Positions 31,990-44,301 of a stretch of 64,000 nucleotides of DNA are shown here, piece after piece. This DNA is from Symsagittifera roscoffensis (taxonomy: Eukaryota > Xenacoelomorpha > Acoela > Convolutidae). Under the pieces are notes generated by a model. The model was not told where the DNA came from. It ran no database searches and saw only the letters and a list, made by a program, of their open reading frames with translations. Made by a program: the position numbers and the translations under genes. Numbering within the stretch: the first letter of the stretch is position 1; every line of letters starts with the position of its first letter. Location: contig NC_087062.1 of NCBI RefSeq assembly GCF_963678635.1, positions 74,456,349-74,520,348 on the forward strand, given 5' to 3'.

Positions 31990-33600
31990 TAAACTGTTTC
32001 GAGTTTGCTGATTTATCATTTCAATTAAGTCTGATTCTTGCATCAAAAGACACTTGTATCAAAAAGCTTTGTTCAGAAATTGAAGTTTGCTGATGTGATT
32101 GTTTTCATCTCGTGGAAGATCCGCTGCAAAATTTAAAAAAAGACGTTTTATTAAATTGTTTCTAATAGTTTCGTATAATAGCTAGCTTAAAGATTTAGTT
32201 CAACGCCAATTATTCAATCAAAAAAGTTCAAACTTAAATTTTATGTTAGACACCAAGGGAAAACTTTTTGGTCGCTGCCGCCAAGCTGTTGTATCTAAAT
32301 ATTCGAGACACTGCATTTTCGACATTACCACAAGGTTATTTAGTGTCAAAGAGTGAAGTCAAGACGCATAGTTGTTTTTATCTTGTTTTTCACGAAAAAT
32401 TTTGTTTTGTTTTTAGAAGTTGCTCTCGCTCACGCTCGACTTTGAATTTCTTAAATTGAATCCAATTCATTTATCAATGGAAAGCAAATAACGCTCTCAA
32501 TTTACGAAAGTGCAATTGACGCAAAAATGAGAATGAATTTTAAGTGTCATTGAACATAGTGAAGACACATATATGTTGCCTAGGTTTTTTTCAGGAAAAG
32601 TCTTGAAATTTTTTCACGCAAAATTTAGTGCGGTTTGGTTTGACTTTTGATTTATTTAGTTTAGTTCATAGTCGTTGGCGGAAAGAAAGACAAATAAAGC
32701 TCTCCGATTAAGAAAGAGGAAATGGTGCAAAAAGAACGAAGGCGGTCTAGTTTAAAAAGTAGATAGTGATTTTAAGATTTCCCAGCGGAGTAAAAAGTTT
32801 ACCTATGATCCAGTTTTCTCACTGGGTAGGCTAAAACAAACTGGTCATTATTTCTTCAACTGTCTATGATGGCTACGTTTAATTTGGAAAGTGGATTTTA
32901 AATTTAAAATTACACTTGAATAAAAAAATTATCTACTTAACTAATGTTCTCAAGTTCGGTTAGTGCTATGAAAACAGTGTCCATCAAAAAAGATTCTCGA
33001 AGTTTAAAGAATTTTAACCTGCGATGTATTTTGCTTATTCGAAATTCAGAAATTGAGAAATTTTTAAAAAGAAGTATCCTTTATTTGGTTTCCTTGTTCA
33101 TTTACTTTTTAGATTTTTCTGATCGTTAGGTTTTAAATTTTTTTCAGACATTCTATATTACTGTAAATTGGGTAATCGCTCTATGAAAGTCATAAAACTT
33201 CCAAATGTCAAACCCTAATTTTCTCTTGTTTTTTAGAGAATTCGTTGGGTATAATTTTTCTGGTCGATAATTTTGATTCGGTTGGGTTTCGATTAGTGTT
33301 TTATTTGATCAATGAGTGTTATTGTTTTTTTTTCTTCATTTCTTAGCGTTTTGTTAGCGGCTGGCACTTTTGCCTTCCAAATTGATCATAAAGAAAAGTC
33401 TTAAAGGATTAGTTTGTTTTTGTCCTCTAATTTTTTTGAAGCTTATATTGGCTTAACCTATTGACAGCTTTTGATCAATTTTCTCATCGAAAATGAATAT
33501 TCCAACATTGTAAAATTAAGTATATTTTTTAATGCAAATTTGTGCGCATGATTGTTTCTCTTCCAGTTGTTACCGATTAAACTGCTTCTTATTCTCGTGT
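31990..33600. other. Intergenic, degraded repeats
   Basis: No gene is visible. Two degraded copies of one unit (AACGCTCTCAATTTACGAAAG near 32490 and AAGCTCTCCGATTAAGAAAG near 32697) occur here; a third lies near 52893. Confidence 0.5.
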
Positions 33601-33611
33601 AATCACTAGCC

Positions 33612-33700
33612 TTGCGTATTTGGTATAGTGGTAAAGTAAGCGCCTTTGAAGTTAGTCTAAGATCGGTTCGAATCCCGGTCGATTGTTTCATTTTGATATC
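33612..33700 (+). mobile_element. tRNA-like SINE head
   Basis: An exact A-box (TGGTATAGTGG) and an exact B-box (GGTTCGAATCC) lie about 40 bp apart, the spacing of a Pol III promoter. The ends do not pair as an acceptor stem, so it is a tRNA-derived SINE or pseudogene, not a tRNA. Confidence 0.6.
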
Positions 33701-34439
33701 AGAGAACTTTTTTTTCTGGGAAATTTGAATGGTCGAACTATTGTTTGTCTGCTTTTTTTGCTCGGCTTACTTTCGAAAGAGTGGACTGTCCTGAAAAATC
33801 ACAGAGTTTTCGCTATTTGTGAGTGCTAGATTATTTAAATTTTTTGAAATAAATTTAAGTATTTTTCATGATTTTTCTAATTGTTGTTTTTTTTTTGCTT
33901 TAAATGTTCTTCGGCTTGAAGGATTATAGCGTTTGTTAAATTGGTTTAGTTGCCTGATTCAGCTAATGGGTCTTTCAAAGAATGAAAATATACTTGGATT
34001 ATTTTTGGTGTAATGGGAGACCTAAGAATTATTTTTTTAAAAAAGTTTTTTGGTTTTTTCCCCGGCTCAACGGACGTCTACCCTTGTCTGCCTTATTACT
34101 GATTGTTGAATTTTTATCTCAGTTCTTATTTAACGCTGAGTATTGCGTTTTTTTTTGGTCGCGTGTGATGCAAAGCTCGTCTTCGCTTCTGGTTTTAATA
34201 TGTTGTAAAGTTCTGAAACCTAATGAGCCTTAGATTAATTTGAAAATTTGGTCTATAATAAATGAAACAACTTATTTAATGCATTGGCTAATTTGTCTTT
34301 TAACTCTAGCATCAGCTTAGTGTGTTGTTACGAAACTTCTTTTTTTTTCTAACCTAACTCGTAAATAAAAATGTTCATAAAAAGTGTTCACTTATTTGGA
34401 TGTTTGACTGTAACGTTGGAAATTGCAAAGCATGTGTTT
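33701..34439. other. Intergenic, nothing recognised
   Basis: T-rich sequence with one copy of the short tail motif GCGTGTGATGCAAAGCTCGTCTTCGC (about 34160-34185, split by mutation). I see no gene. Confidence 0.4.
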
Positions 34440-34685
34440 TCTGCTTTATTTGTGGCTAGTGTTTTATATTCTATCTTCTATCGACTTTTAAGCTTCCGTG
34501 GCTAGTGTGTGTGATTCTAACTGTTATGATCGCAGGTTCGAATCTCAGACGTAGACGAATTGTTGCTAATTCGAGGCTTATTTATAATTTTTCTTATGAA
34601 ACTTCATAAATCTGCACGTATCCTGTTCTCGCTAGTGTTTGAGAAGCAAAGCTTTGCCTGTGTGTATATTTTCGATTACGTATTA
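34440..34685 (+). mobile_element. tRNA-headed SINE, copy 2
   Basis: Its order of parts is the same as at 22945-23170: a tRNA-like head with CGCAGGTTCGAATCTC, then TTGCTAATTCGAGGCTTATTT, then TTCTCGCTAGTGTTTGAG and AGCTTTGCCTGTGTG. Confidence 0.65.
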
Positions 34686-35884
34686 GCGACAAAAGCCAGC
34701 AAAGCGGAGATATATCTCAATGTGTGAAAAAAGTTTGATTATTTTTATTTCTGTTTTGCTTCAGTTGTGATTTTAGCAGTTCTCTGGTTGATCGTTTAAA
34801 AAAAAAATCAGGTCTCCAAGTGGTTATTAATTTGTTTTCTTATAACTATCAATCAATCGGTTTTCTTATAACGATCAATCAGAAGTCTCAGTTGGGATGG
34901 AGAAATTTGTAATTTTATTTTGATTTTTTTCTGAGAGTTTTCCTCACTCGAGTGATAGATACTGATAGATAATTTTTATTTCACTTAATCCTTCTTTGGT
35001 CACAAAAAAGTATTCTTGGAAGCTTGAAATCGTTTTCTTGGAACTGGGTGTTTCAATACCTAAATTTGCTTCTAAATGTTTTCATATATATGACTGCATT
35101 TATATTGCATATATATGACTGCTCTAATAATTTCATCGATAGTTTCTTTAAACGCTGCTTTGGATTTGATATTGTTTTGTTTCATACCAATATTGCATTA
35201 ATTACATGATTCTCTATGCGTTATCACAAATGAATAACGACAAAACCACTCAAAATTTGGCTTATGATAATTTCAATTTTTTGCCAGGACCTCTTTGTTT
35301 TCAGCTGAAAATATTCGGTTTCAAATAGTTTGTTGGCCTATCGCTTGTCTGATTATAGTCAGCCGATCTGTTTTGTCGGCCTATCTGATTTACTACTGTA
35401 ATGAGAAATTTACTAACCCTGACTTAGTTTGTTTTCCTTTTTTGTTTTTTTTTGCTTGAAAGATTCTTTCAGCGTTAATGATTTGGGCCTATGTTTTATC
35501 GCCTTGATTTATGTTATGATATATTTTTCGATTTCTGTTTTATCGTCTTGATTTTGGGAAACAAAATTGTTTTTTCCCTATTTTTCTAAAACACAAATGG
35601 AAAAAATTAGGATTTTAAAACTTTATTGCTCAAAAATTTTCATTACCCTTAATTTTCTTTTTGGCCCAACAAGAGTTAACTCATGTTTTGTTGGCTTATT
35701 TGGCGCTCGATAAGTTTTTATCATTTTTTTCTTAAAGCCAGAAAATTTATTGCTGCGCGTGTTTTTTTCCAAATTGAGCAACATTTGATACGAAATTATG
35801 AATTTTTTTGTGATTTTTTTGACTCGTTTGCGTCTGTTGGATTTTTTCTGCTAACTCCGCTTGGATTTTGTATGATTTATTTCA
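34686..35884. other. Intergenic, nothing recognised
   Basis: I see no gene. Repeated TCGGCCTAT and TTTATCGCC words show decayed relatives of the 23690 and 52130 blocks. Confidence 0.4.
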
Positions 35885-36440
35885 TTACGCTTGTGATTAA
35901 TAAGCGTTATCAAATCAGAAAATTGCTTTTTTTTTTCGGGTTTACAAATTGTTAACAGAATCACTTGTATCTTGGTTGATAATGTATTTAGTTTTTGTTA
36001 GTCTCCAGCAATAAGCTTGAAGTCGAAGAATAAGCCTGGGACGGTAAGTTAGTGGGTTCGAATCTGATCAGGAACTTTTTTCAAGTTGGAAATAATCCTT
36101 TCCAAAAAATGTCGACCTATTGTTTGTGTGCTTAGGTTTTATCGGCTTAGATGCCACATCCTAAATTGATTTTTTCTATACGCTATTTTCAATGTAGTTA
36201 TTTAAATGCTTTGAATTACTCCTGCAATTTGTAGTTTTACGAGTCTTGAATTTTTATATTTTGCTTTTTTCGCTTAAACGTTTTATTCGACCTAAATGAT
36301 TTCGACTTTTATTTTATCGTCTTAGAGACCTAGTTTGGGCTAGTTTCATTTATGCTTCGAACAAAATGCTAAATTTTTTAGAATAGAATGTATAGTTCAA
36401 AGTTTTTCAAGACAACAATTATATTTTCCGTTCTACGGGA
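35885..36440 (+). mobile_element. Composite SINE-like repeat, copy 1
   Basis: A leader (TTACGCTTGTGATTAATAAG to CAGAATCACTTGTAT) is followed by a tRNA-like segment with AGCCTGGGACGG and a B-box GGGTTCGAATCTG (about 36005-36075). A tail follows with GGGCTAGTTTCATTTATGC and TAGAATGTATAGTTCAAAG. Copy 2 is at 38456-39170, and the leader alone recurs at 51961. Confidence 0.7.
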
Positions 36441-36654
36441 ATTTATTCAAGTTTTGTCGTTTCAGTTGCCGCTTGTTATTTATTTTTGAATGTTTATAAA
36501 TCACCGTCGATGTTTTATGGACGTGTTTTCCGCAAATAGAACCTGGTTACACGACAACATTTTGAATTTTTGAGATAGATTTTTGAAGGATTTTTCAATT
36601 TTTTTGGACTATGTGGCTTTCTTTTCCTGTCTGCTAATTATAAATTCAAATTCA

Positions 36655-36740
36655 GCCAACCATCCCGCTCATCTGCCGTAGAGGTAAAACATCTGCTTGA
36701 AATAGCAAAGACGTGTTATTTGAATCGACGGGGGCCTGTT
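36655..36740 (+). mobile_element. Possible tRNA-like SINE head
   Basis: CTGCCGTAGAGG resembles an A-box and TTATTTGAATCG resembles a B-box, with GGGGGCC at the end. The match is weak. Confidence 0.3.
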
Positions 36741-38455
36741 TATTGCTAAAAACGTGATAATTTAAACTCTTGGAAGGCATTTCGGAGTCCGTTAGTTTTT
36801 CCACTTTAAATCATGGATCGAATAAATGGCTTTTCGGCTGAGCGATGTGTCATTCTAAAGCTTCTAAAACGTTATTTAGAATAACTATAAATTTTTTGAA
36901 CCTGATAAACTGGAAAACCTCCGATCTGCTATATTACTTTCTCCATTATGACAAACTGTGTGAATCACTAGCGCTTCAGTTTATTTGTTAGATTTTTAAG
37001 TGTTAATTACACAAGCAAATGTCTTGATTTAAGTACCAGTTCTTTTTCCACATATTTAAGTGTTCAATTTCATATCCGTATACTGTTCAATGTCTAATTG
37101 GCCAACGATTAGGAGCATGCATTTTATCCGATTTATTAAAGTTTAAAATTTGTCTAAAATTTTTAGAATAGCAAGGTGGATGTATCAGTGAAGAAGGCAA
37201 ATTGCTGATAATTATGAGGACCGTTGTTCGAATGCTGTAGTCTGGTAATTTTTTGTTAGAAAGTTTATTTTATTTACAGACTTCTAGCATTTTGAAAGTC
37301 AAGAGTTTCGGTTTCTTGCTCGATTTCTCAAAGTCCTTCTTCTTCTCTTCGAAAGAAACTGGGTTTTCACTTATTTTGGTCATTGGTTTCCAGAGAAAGT
37401 CTTAAACATTGTTCATACTCGTTTCATACTACTTTTGTTTTTCGGTTCATCGTACTGATGAAAGGCAATTTGGTCTCCTCTGCATCCAAAGTCTGAATGG
37501 CACAAGTTAAAGAACGCACTTGACTTTTAGTTTCATGAGTTCTTTTTCGATATAAAATTTCACGGTAGATTAAAAGAATAGCCTATTATCAGTTTTTTAT
37601 ATTTGGTCAGTTTGTCTATAAAGTCATTCAAAGGGTCAAAAAAAGAGTCAAATAGGGCAATGGGCTCGAACGGCATAAAACACCGCCTTATTTTTGATTA
37701 AAGTTTCAGAATTTGTAGCATGTTTTTTTTTGTTTTTTTACTGAGGTCATTTACTTTTCTATTCTTCTAATGACTGTGTTAGACTTCAAACTTAATTTAA
37801 GTAACATCAGCAATGGGCAACATTATAACATTCCTTTGTTAAATATTCCTCTCATGGGAAGGAGCTATGACCGAGGATGTTTTTTTTTTCACGCAGTCTC
37901 TGTATCTCAAAGAGCACATTGGATATCTAGTGTGAGGTTACATTGGTCTCTTTTCGGCATTCATTCAATTTTCGAAAAAGTTGTGTTCGAAAAGCATTTC
38001 CTCGGAAGAGAAAAACTGGTTGGAGTTTTTGCTATTCAGACTGAAATTTAGCGAAGATGGATGAAACTAAATCTTCCTTTTGAAGACAAAAAATTATGTT
38101 TGTCGATTTATGACTGATGTTGTAGTCTCTGTCAAAGCACGTCATTTCTGCAGGTTAATTATTTGTTTTTAACAAATCTGATTGAGAAGTTCTTATGTTT
38201 TAAGAAATAATAGATGTGGTCAGCACACTTTGATCTAATTATTGTTTCTTTTTCAGGATCAAGCTAATATTTTCCACCTCAAAGTGACCCAAAATCTCTG
38301 TGGAACGGTAATCATTTTGAGAATTAATTATGTGTGAAATATGCATTTCAAACAATCGCTCAGAAAATGTTCCGTTTTTTTTTATTATAGAATAGCTAAT
38401 GTATACTGTCAGTTACGCAAATGATTTTTCTAATTATTTTTTGATTTAATTTTTT
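36741..38455. other. Intergenic, nothing firm
   Basis: A further weak tRNA-like stretch lies near 37158-37235 (GTGGATGTATCAGTG then CGTTGTTCGAATGC). The 93-codon ORF at 37770-38051 shows no sign of being a gene. Confidence 0.35.
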
Positions 38456-39170
38456 ATTACACTTGCGATTAGCAAGCGTTATCAAACTAGAGTATAGACT
38501 TTTTTTCGGTTTAACAACTTGCTAAACAGAATCACGTGTATGGAGTGCGGTCTGTATTTAGACAACCGCGTATTAATACTCGTCAGTGTTTAGAAAAATA
38601 CTGTATGATCCAATCAGAATCGAGATTATTTATTAATTTCTTCCTTGTCTGGATTCTGATTGGAAGTGTCTGAATACGCGTTTGTCTAAATACTGCTATG
38701 TAACCCACTTGTATCTTTTTTCATTGAGTTCAAACTTCTAGGCGGTCCCGGCCAACTTAGCCTGGAGGAAACGAATATGCCTGGGACGGCAAAGGTCCTG
38801 GGTTCAAATCTGACCGGGACCTGTTTTTTTTTCAAACTGGAAATATTCTGTTTCAAATGAAATTGTCGGCCAATTATTTGTCTGGTTATCTGTTGTCGGC
38901 TTAGTTGTTACATCTTGAAATCATTTTTTTGCTGTGCGCATTTTGCTTTAATGTTGCTTGATTTACTTCTACAATTTAAAATTTTACTTACCTTGATTTC
39001 GTATTTCCTTTGTTTTTTTGTTTCGCTTAAAAAATTTCCTCGGTCCATTTCTTTTCGGGATGGGCTAGTTTCATTTATGCTTCGTTCAGGATCGAACAAA
39101 ATGCTAAATGTTTTAGAATAGAATGTATAGTTCAAAGTTTTTCAATACAACAATTATTTTTTCCTTCTAC
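38456..39170 (+). mobile_element. Composite SINE-like repeat, copy 2, interrupted
   Basis: This is the same element as 35885-36440, interrupted by a MITE at 38542-38706. Its tRNA-like part (38744-38821) is better preserved. The first seven bases GGTCCCG pair perfectly with CGGGACC at the end, a B-box GGGTTCAAATC is present, and a run of T follows as a Pol III terminator. The D and anticodon arms do not fold as a tRNA. Confidence 0.7.
38542..38706. mobile_element. 165-bp MITE, hAT-like
   Basis: Its inverted ends share GTATTTAGACAA. Inner arms TCCAATCAGAAT and ATTCTGATTGGA also pair. It is flanked by 8-bp near-identical sequences, ACGTGTAT (38534-38541) and ACTTGTAT (38707-38714). The paralogous repeat at 35885 has a single ACTTGTAT there, so it is an empty site. 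An 8-bp duplication is typical of hAT elements. Confidence 0.75.
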
Positions 39171-39399
39171 CTATTTTCGAGTCGTTTCATGGGAAACACA
39201 ATTTGAACATTCCCCTCCGCTCTTTTCATGTTTATATTATGGAAAACTTCTACTGATTTTCAAAAAAAAGGGTATTATTGAAAGACTGGCTACTCCCCTG
39301 TGTGCATGTGCACTCCCCTAGAGTCTCGTTTCACTTAAGCCCTCTGTCTACAGCCTTCGAAAAAGTCTGTGGGAGGATATTTGACCCATATCTTTTTGA

Positions 39400-40330
39400 T
39401 TTTATTGTTGTCTCAAAAAATACCTTTCTCAAATCTGAGTTTTGGTGTCAATGAATAAAATGGTATCAAAAAATTCTCTGCATGAATGGCTACGCCCAAA
39501 TTTTCCTACACATAAAGTTATGGCCCTCGGAATAGTCAAATTTTTGATTTTTGACCATTTTTTGAATCTCTTCGAATAATCTCGAAAACTTCTATGCCAT
39601 ATTTGAGGTTATGGGCTCATTTCGAAGAGGTTGTGCGAAGCTCATTTGCTCATGTAGATCTTCCCAAATTTTTCTGGCACCAAAAGTTATGGCTCTCGCA
39701 AAAAAAAAAAAAATTTTTGTTTTTGATGTTTTTTAAAGTTTTTGTCATTTCTCGAGAACTGCTGAGTTTGGGCTCAATCGAAATTATAGGTTGAGTAAAT
39801 ATCTTCTGCATAACCGGCTATGCCCTTTTTTCACCCAAAAAGCTATGATTCCCCGAAATGTCAAATTTTTGATAAGTGGACCGTCTTTTTAACATTTTTC
39901 TCGCCAACAAACCTGCTAAATCTGATATCTTTTGTTTAATCGAAACAACCGATTGTTGAAAGCCTATTTTTAAAACTGGCTGTGCCCATTTTGTTAAGAA
40001 AAAAGTTATGGACTTCAAACAAGTCGAAGTTTTGCAGCTTTGACAGTTTTTGCAAACTTTTTGACCGCCAAAACTACCGTGCCAATTCTCAGTTTGTTAA
40101 TCTAAAACCCGGTTTTCTGTATCTTGTCAGCTTCAGGGGCCTTAATATACTCTTCGCATGAAAAAGTCATTGACTATCGAAATCCTTTTGACTGTTTTGT
40201 AGAACTTTTGACCGTTTTTAGAAACTTTTGATTTTTCTTAAAATTTATACCATCAAATCTGAGATGAAAAGTTCAATTGAAAGAACCGGTTGCGATTGTA
40301 GTTCCTTCACAAGCGGCAACTCCTTAATTT
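39400..40330 (+). repeat. Decayed array with a period of about 160 bp
   Basis: Five or so degraded units each carry GGCTACGCCCAAATTTT-like text, AAAGTTATGGCCCTCG, a TTTTTGACC segment, and AATCTGAG..TTGGGCTCAATCGAAA. Landmarks lie near 39487, 39680, 39826, 39980 and 40160. Related units occur at 63230-63520. Confidence 0.65.
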
Positions 40331-41130
40331 TTTGGTAGGGAAATGTTATCTCCATGGGAAAGTTGATTATCTCAAAATTGTTTTACTCTGTTTTAGTAAG
40401 AGAAACAATTAAGGCTTAGGTAAAGTCCAATTTTTAAAATCACATTTTTCGTGACGCATCACAATAGCAAATGCATTCAACATCAAACACATACCTCCAA
40501 CTTAAACTGGGCACCTAATTGTTTTTTATCTAGTTATACAAATATTTGATCCACCTAATTTTTTTCAATTTCAATTTTTTTCCGACTTATGTTTTTTATG
40601 TTTGTGTTGTATCGCAAGTGATGCGAAACTCCGCTTCACTCTGTGTTAATTAGAGCGATTTATTTTGCCTTCAAAGGTAATGTCTGAAAAACCGGTATTT
40701 CAATTGCTTTGGGAGATAGTGTTTTTTTTTTGGTTTTCTGTCCTTTCAAAGAATTATTTTACAAGGGTGAAGCGTGAGCATTAATACCAGGTCACCTTTT
40801 GGTCCTACGGTGTCTAAAAAAGGTGGTGTCGAGCTCGAGCTGAATAAATCATGTCCAAAAGATTGTTTTGCTGTCATTGTTTTGCTATTATTTCATAGCT
40901 TAGTAGAAAAGAATTTCATCGAAAACTCATTTGCAATAAAAAGGTTTTCAAAATTTTTTTTGATGTCTGAATTAATACTACAAGCTTCCAAATAGATTGA
41001 CTGATCTTCAGAAATTTCTGGTGCAACTTTCATCCTATAATTATGATTTTAGATACCAAATGCGCACGCGCTGGAACTTCATAAAGTTTGGAGTGTATAA
41101 GAATTCGAATATCCAGTATTAACATACAAA
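40331..41130. other. 5' flank of the SZT2-like gene
   Basis: It contains a tail motif copy (ATCGCAAGTGATGCGAAACT, 40611-40630). A CAG acceptor-like site lies at 41115-41117, 13 nt before the start codon. I see no promoter motif. Confidence 0.35.
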
Positions 41131-44100
41131 ATGGAACAGATAACACTTCAAGCGCTAAAAAATGGGCTTATATTTCCGAACAAACAGGCTGAAAGAAGCC
41201 AATTGTTCACCATTGTTCTTGATATTTCGACATCCGCATTTCAATACGTAGCGAACAAGCTTTTATTAAAACAGATTGAGCCTCGTCTCCTGTCTTTCCT
41301 CGACTCACTTCAAGCTGCACAGGGGATCAAATTGGTGTCACTCGTGGCTACACTTTCGCAAATCAGTTACCCCAGTTCACAGACATTATGTCATTGTGTG
41401 CCCCTCATAACGTCAGAAGATGTTGACTATGTAATGAAAACTCTGAAATCTTTCTGGGATAGATTGTTGCATTTAGTTCCACATGAGTTGTATGGTTTAT
41501 GCGAGCCGGAGGTTGCGATTAATTTAGTTTTCAGAAACGCTTTGTTAACCTCCATTTTAGCGCCCGATATCTGCGATTTCAAAGATGTAGTTATAATTAG
41601 TGATATGACTAATTCATTACCACTTCAGTTATTCGACGAGTTCTTGAAATTGTTTCGACTGCATCAAATTTCATGTTCATTTTTGATGCTTTCAAACTGT
41701 TTAGGAAATGATTACCTGAGCAATTATGGTCTTATTCCCGATACGTCATTGTTTGAAGCATTTGCGTTTAACACAAACGGACAGATTTTTCTTTCCGATG
41801 AAAATATCTCAAACTTCTTCTCAGAGACATCTTGCGATAGTTTTGAAGAACGAAAGTTGTCAAGTTTACAAATTAGTTCTCCCGCAAAGCGCGTAGACGG
41901 AATTGTAAATCAGAAATTTTCTTGTCTCAAGTTTGAAGATTCAAGTCTGGTTCTGTACATTATATCCAAATTAAGAGAAGGCTTCTCTCTTTCGCTCATT
42001 GTAGATCCAACCGAGTTTGAAAACTGTTTTGTCCTGTCTATGGCTGTTCGAGGCGACTGTCTAGTCAAACTGGAAGTGCATTTTGAAGGAAATTTCACAG
42101 ATTGTGAAAAGTTTGTTGTAGGAGTTTTCCTCGAGGGACCTTACATATACATTCACGACTTGTTTCATTACGATTCGAAGTGTAACCACCCGACATGTAC
42201 TCTCGGGTTTCACGGAGTCGGGTCTGACAACCGAATCAGAGGGGTTGAACGAACTATGAAAATCTTGTATTCAATCTTGAACAAAAATGGGCCCAGAAAA
42301 ACCAAAACGGATATTCGACGATTTGTGAAATTCATCAGCAGCGAGGACTTACCTGACTCAATGGCCCAGGGAATGCAGTTTTTCAAACTTCAGTACCAAT
42401 GTTCGGCTAAGAAAACGAGTATTCCTAATGAAGACATTGATATATTCGATCACATGAATTTCTTTCACTTCATTTACTCGCTTGATCTGAACACATGGCA
42501 GAAGTATTTCAACGTGTACAAGTTGGTGTACACAATGCAACCTGATGCCTCGAAGGTCAACCTTTTTTCAGTGTACGGACCATGTGGGGCAACCAGATCT
42601 AGAAGTGCCCTGAAACAAATAAGGGGAAACTTGCAAAGCTTCACCAAAGTCGTCATTCAAGAATTGTTTCTCTACGGCGGCTTTTTAGAAACCTCAAAGA
42701 ACCAAAAAAAGCACTTGGTTCTAATAAGAGTAAATCCTGACATACAGTCGGTCTTTACGCATTGCTTCATTGTGTATCTGGCATTTCCTTTGGAGGTTTC
42801 AAAAGAAGATCGCGAGATAGTATTGAACGAGTTCGAAGACTCAATGGAAAAACTTGAATTAAACGAAGGCAATCAACCAGTTAAAACCGTGCATAAATTT
42901 TCAAAATGCATCGACAAGCTTTCGATTCGTTATGATAATTGTCCAGATTTTTTTAATGTAGTCTTGCCTCCGAGTTTGGAATACTTAATTGACGAAACTC
43001 GAGATGATTTTCAGAATAAGGTATCCCTAAACGTCTATTCGACTCTGAGCAGGTTTCTGTATCACAGGCGTTGGATAAAAAGGGTTCCCAATTTGGTAAA
43101 AATGTCTAATTTTACTGATCAAAATGAGTCACTCTTATCAGTGAATAATACCAGCGTCGATAGCTGTTACGAAAAAGTGATGAAAAGAATCGTACAACTG
43201 AGGTTGAGTGAAGGCTTCCAAACTGTTTACGGGAGCCAGGGAGTTTACTTGTTGGTAAAAGAAGTGACTGTTAAAGTGAGCGATGAGCTAGAAAGCAAAG
43301 CCGTGATTCAGTATGTCTGCTTTAGACCTAAATTGGAGGAAGGCGCTCTCAGCTTACTTTTGTGCTCTGAGTGCTGGGTCGAGCCGCACCATGGTCAGAT
43401 TGAAACTTCATTCTTAGACAATGAATCGCAAGATCTCTGCTCTTACAAAGAACTGGTGCAAAGAATTGAGCAGAAAGACCAAAAAGTGATGGAAAATACG
43501 TTGAATTTTTTGTACACACGTGAGCTTATAAAGAACGAAAATATTGAAATCAACAACTGGAATCTTGATTCGCCAAACAGCAAGCAGCAAGACAATGAGT
43601 CGGTATCCAGCTTTGGAAGAGATACAGAATATCCAGAAAAGACAGTCTTCTCCTCAGAGTTTTGCTGGGATGCTCTGAACCTCTGCAAGTTTGGCAATCT
43701 TTTCACAATGACTTTCAAGTCCTTTTCGATTATAGAAAACTCAGAACGAAATTTGGAAAAACGAAATGACTGGCTGTTGAAAACTTTTCACGACTATCTG
43801 GAAAAGTCAACTCAACTTTGCTTTTATCTTTCTCAAAGTGGAGCTGAAAAGCTGGACCAAATGCTTCTGCAGCGATCTGACACTTTCAATCGTATGAAAA
43901 CAGATCTGCCTGAAAGTTCGAGAAAGACCCATGCGGATCCCGAATGTTTCACATTAATGTATGATTTGGACAGAAAGACGTATCAGCAAAATATGCAAAA
44001 TTCAGTAACTAATTGGGTAGTTTATTTGGTGGCCTTAACTGAAACTGATCTAGTGTATCTTTTTGTACCGTTTTCCTTAGCTGATATCCAAGCTCTCAAC

Positions 44101-44301
44101 AAAGAAGACGCGACATGTTATACATTTCCGCTGTTCATTTTTGAGTGCAATTATTTAGGACTTGAGTCATTGTGTGTCGGTGAAACCAGAGTCCCGACCT
44201 TGTTTGACTCTGAAAGCTCTGAACTCAGCAATGATTCTATGGTAAACATGAGTCTTGAATCGACTACGAAGTCTTTTTTGACTGTTCTCGACTTGGCACA
44301 G
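41131..44301 (+). CDS. SZT2: SZT2-like exon 1
   Basis: It encodes residues 1-1057 without interruption. The donor is CACAG|GTATAT, in phase 0. The open frame runs past the donor to a stop codon in the intron, which is intronic read-through. Confidence 0.8.

Noticed and set aside
33612-33690. Functional tRNA gene
   Set aside because: A and B boxes are exact, but the ends do not pair and the anticodon arm is absent; a SINE head fits better.
37770-38051. 93-codon ORF
   Set aside because: No recognisable motif and no splice context; it is likely chance.
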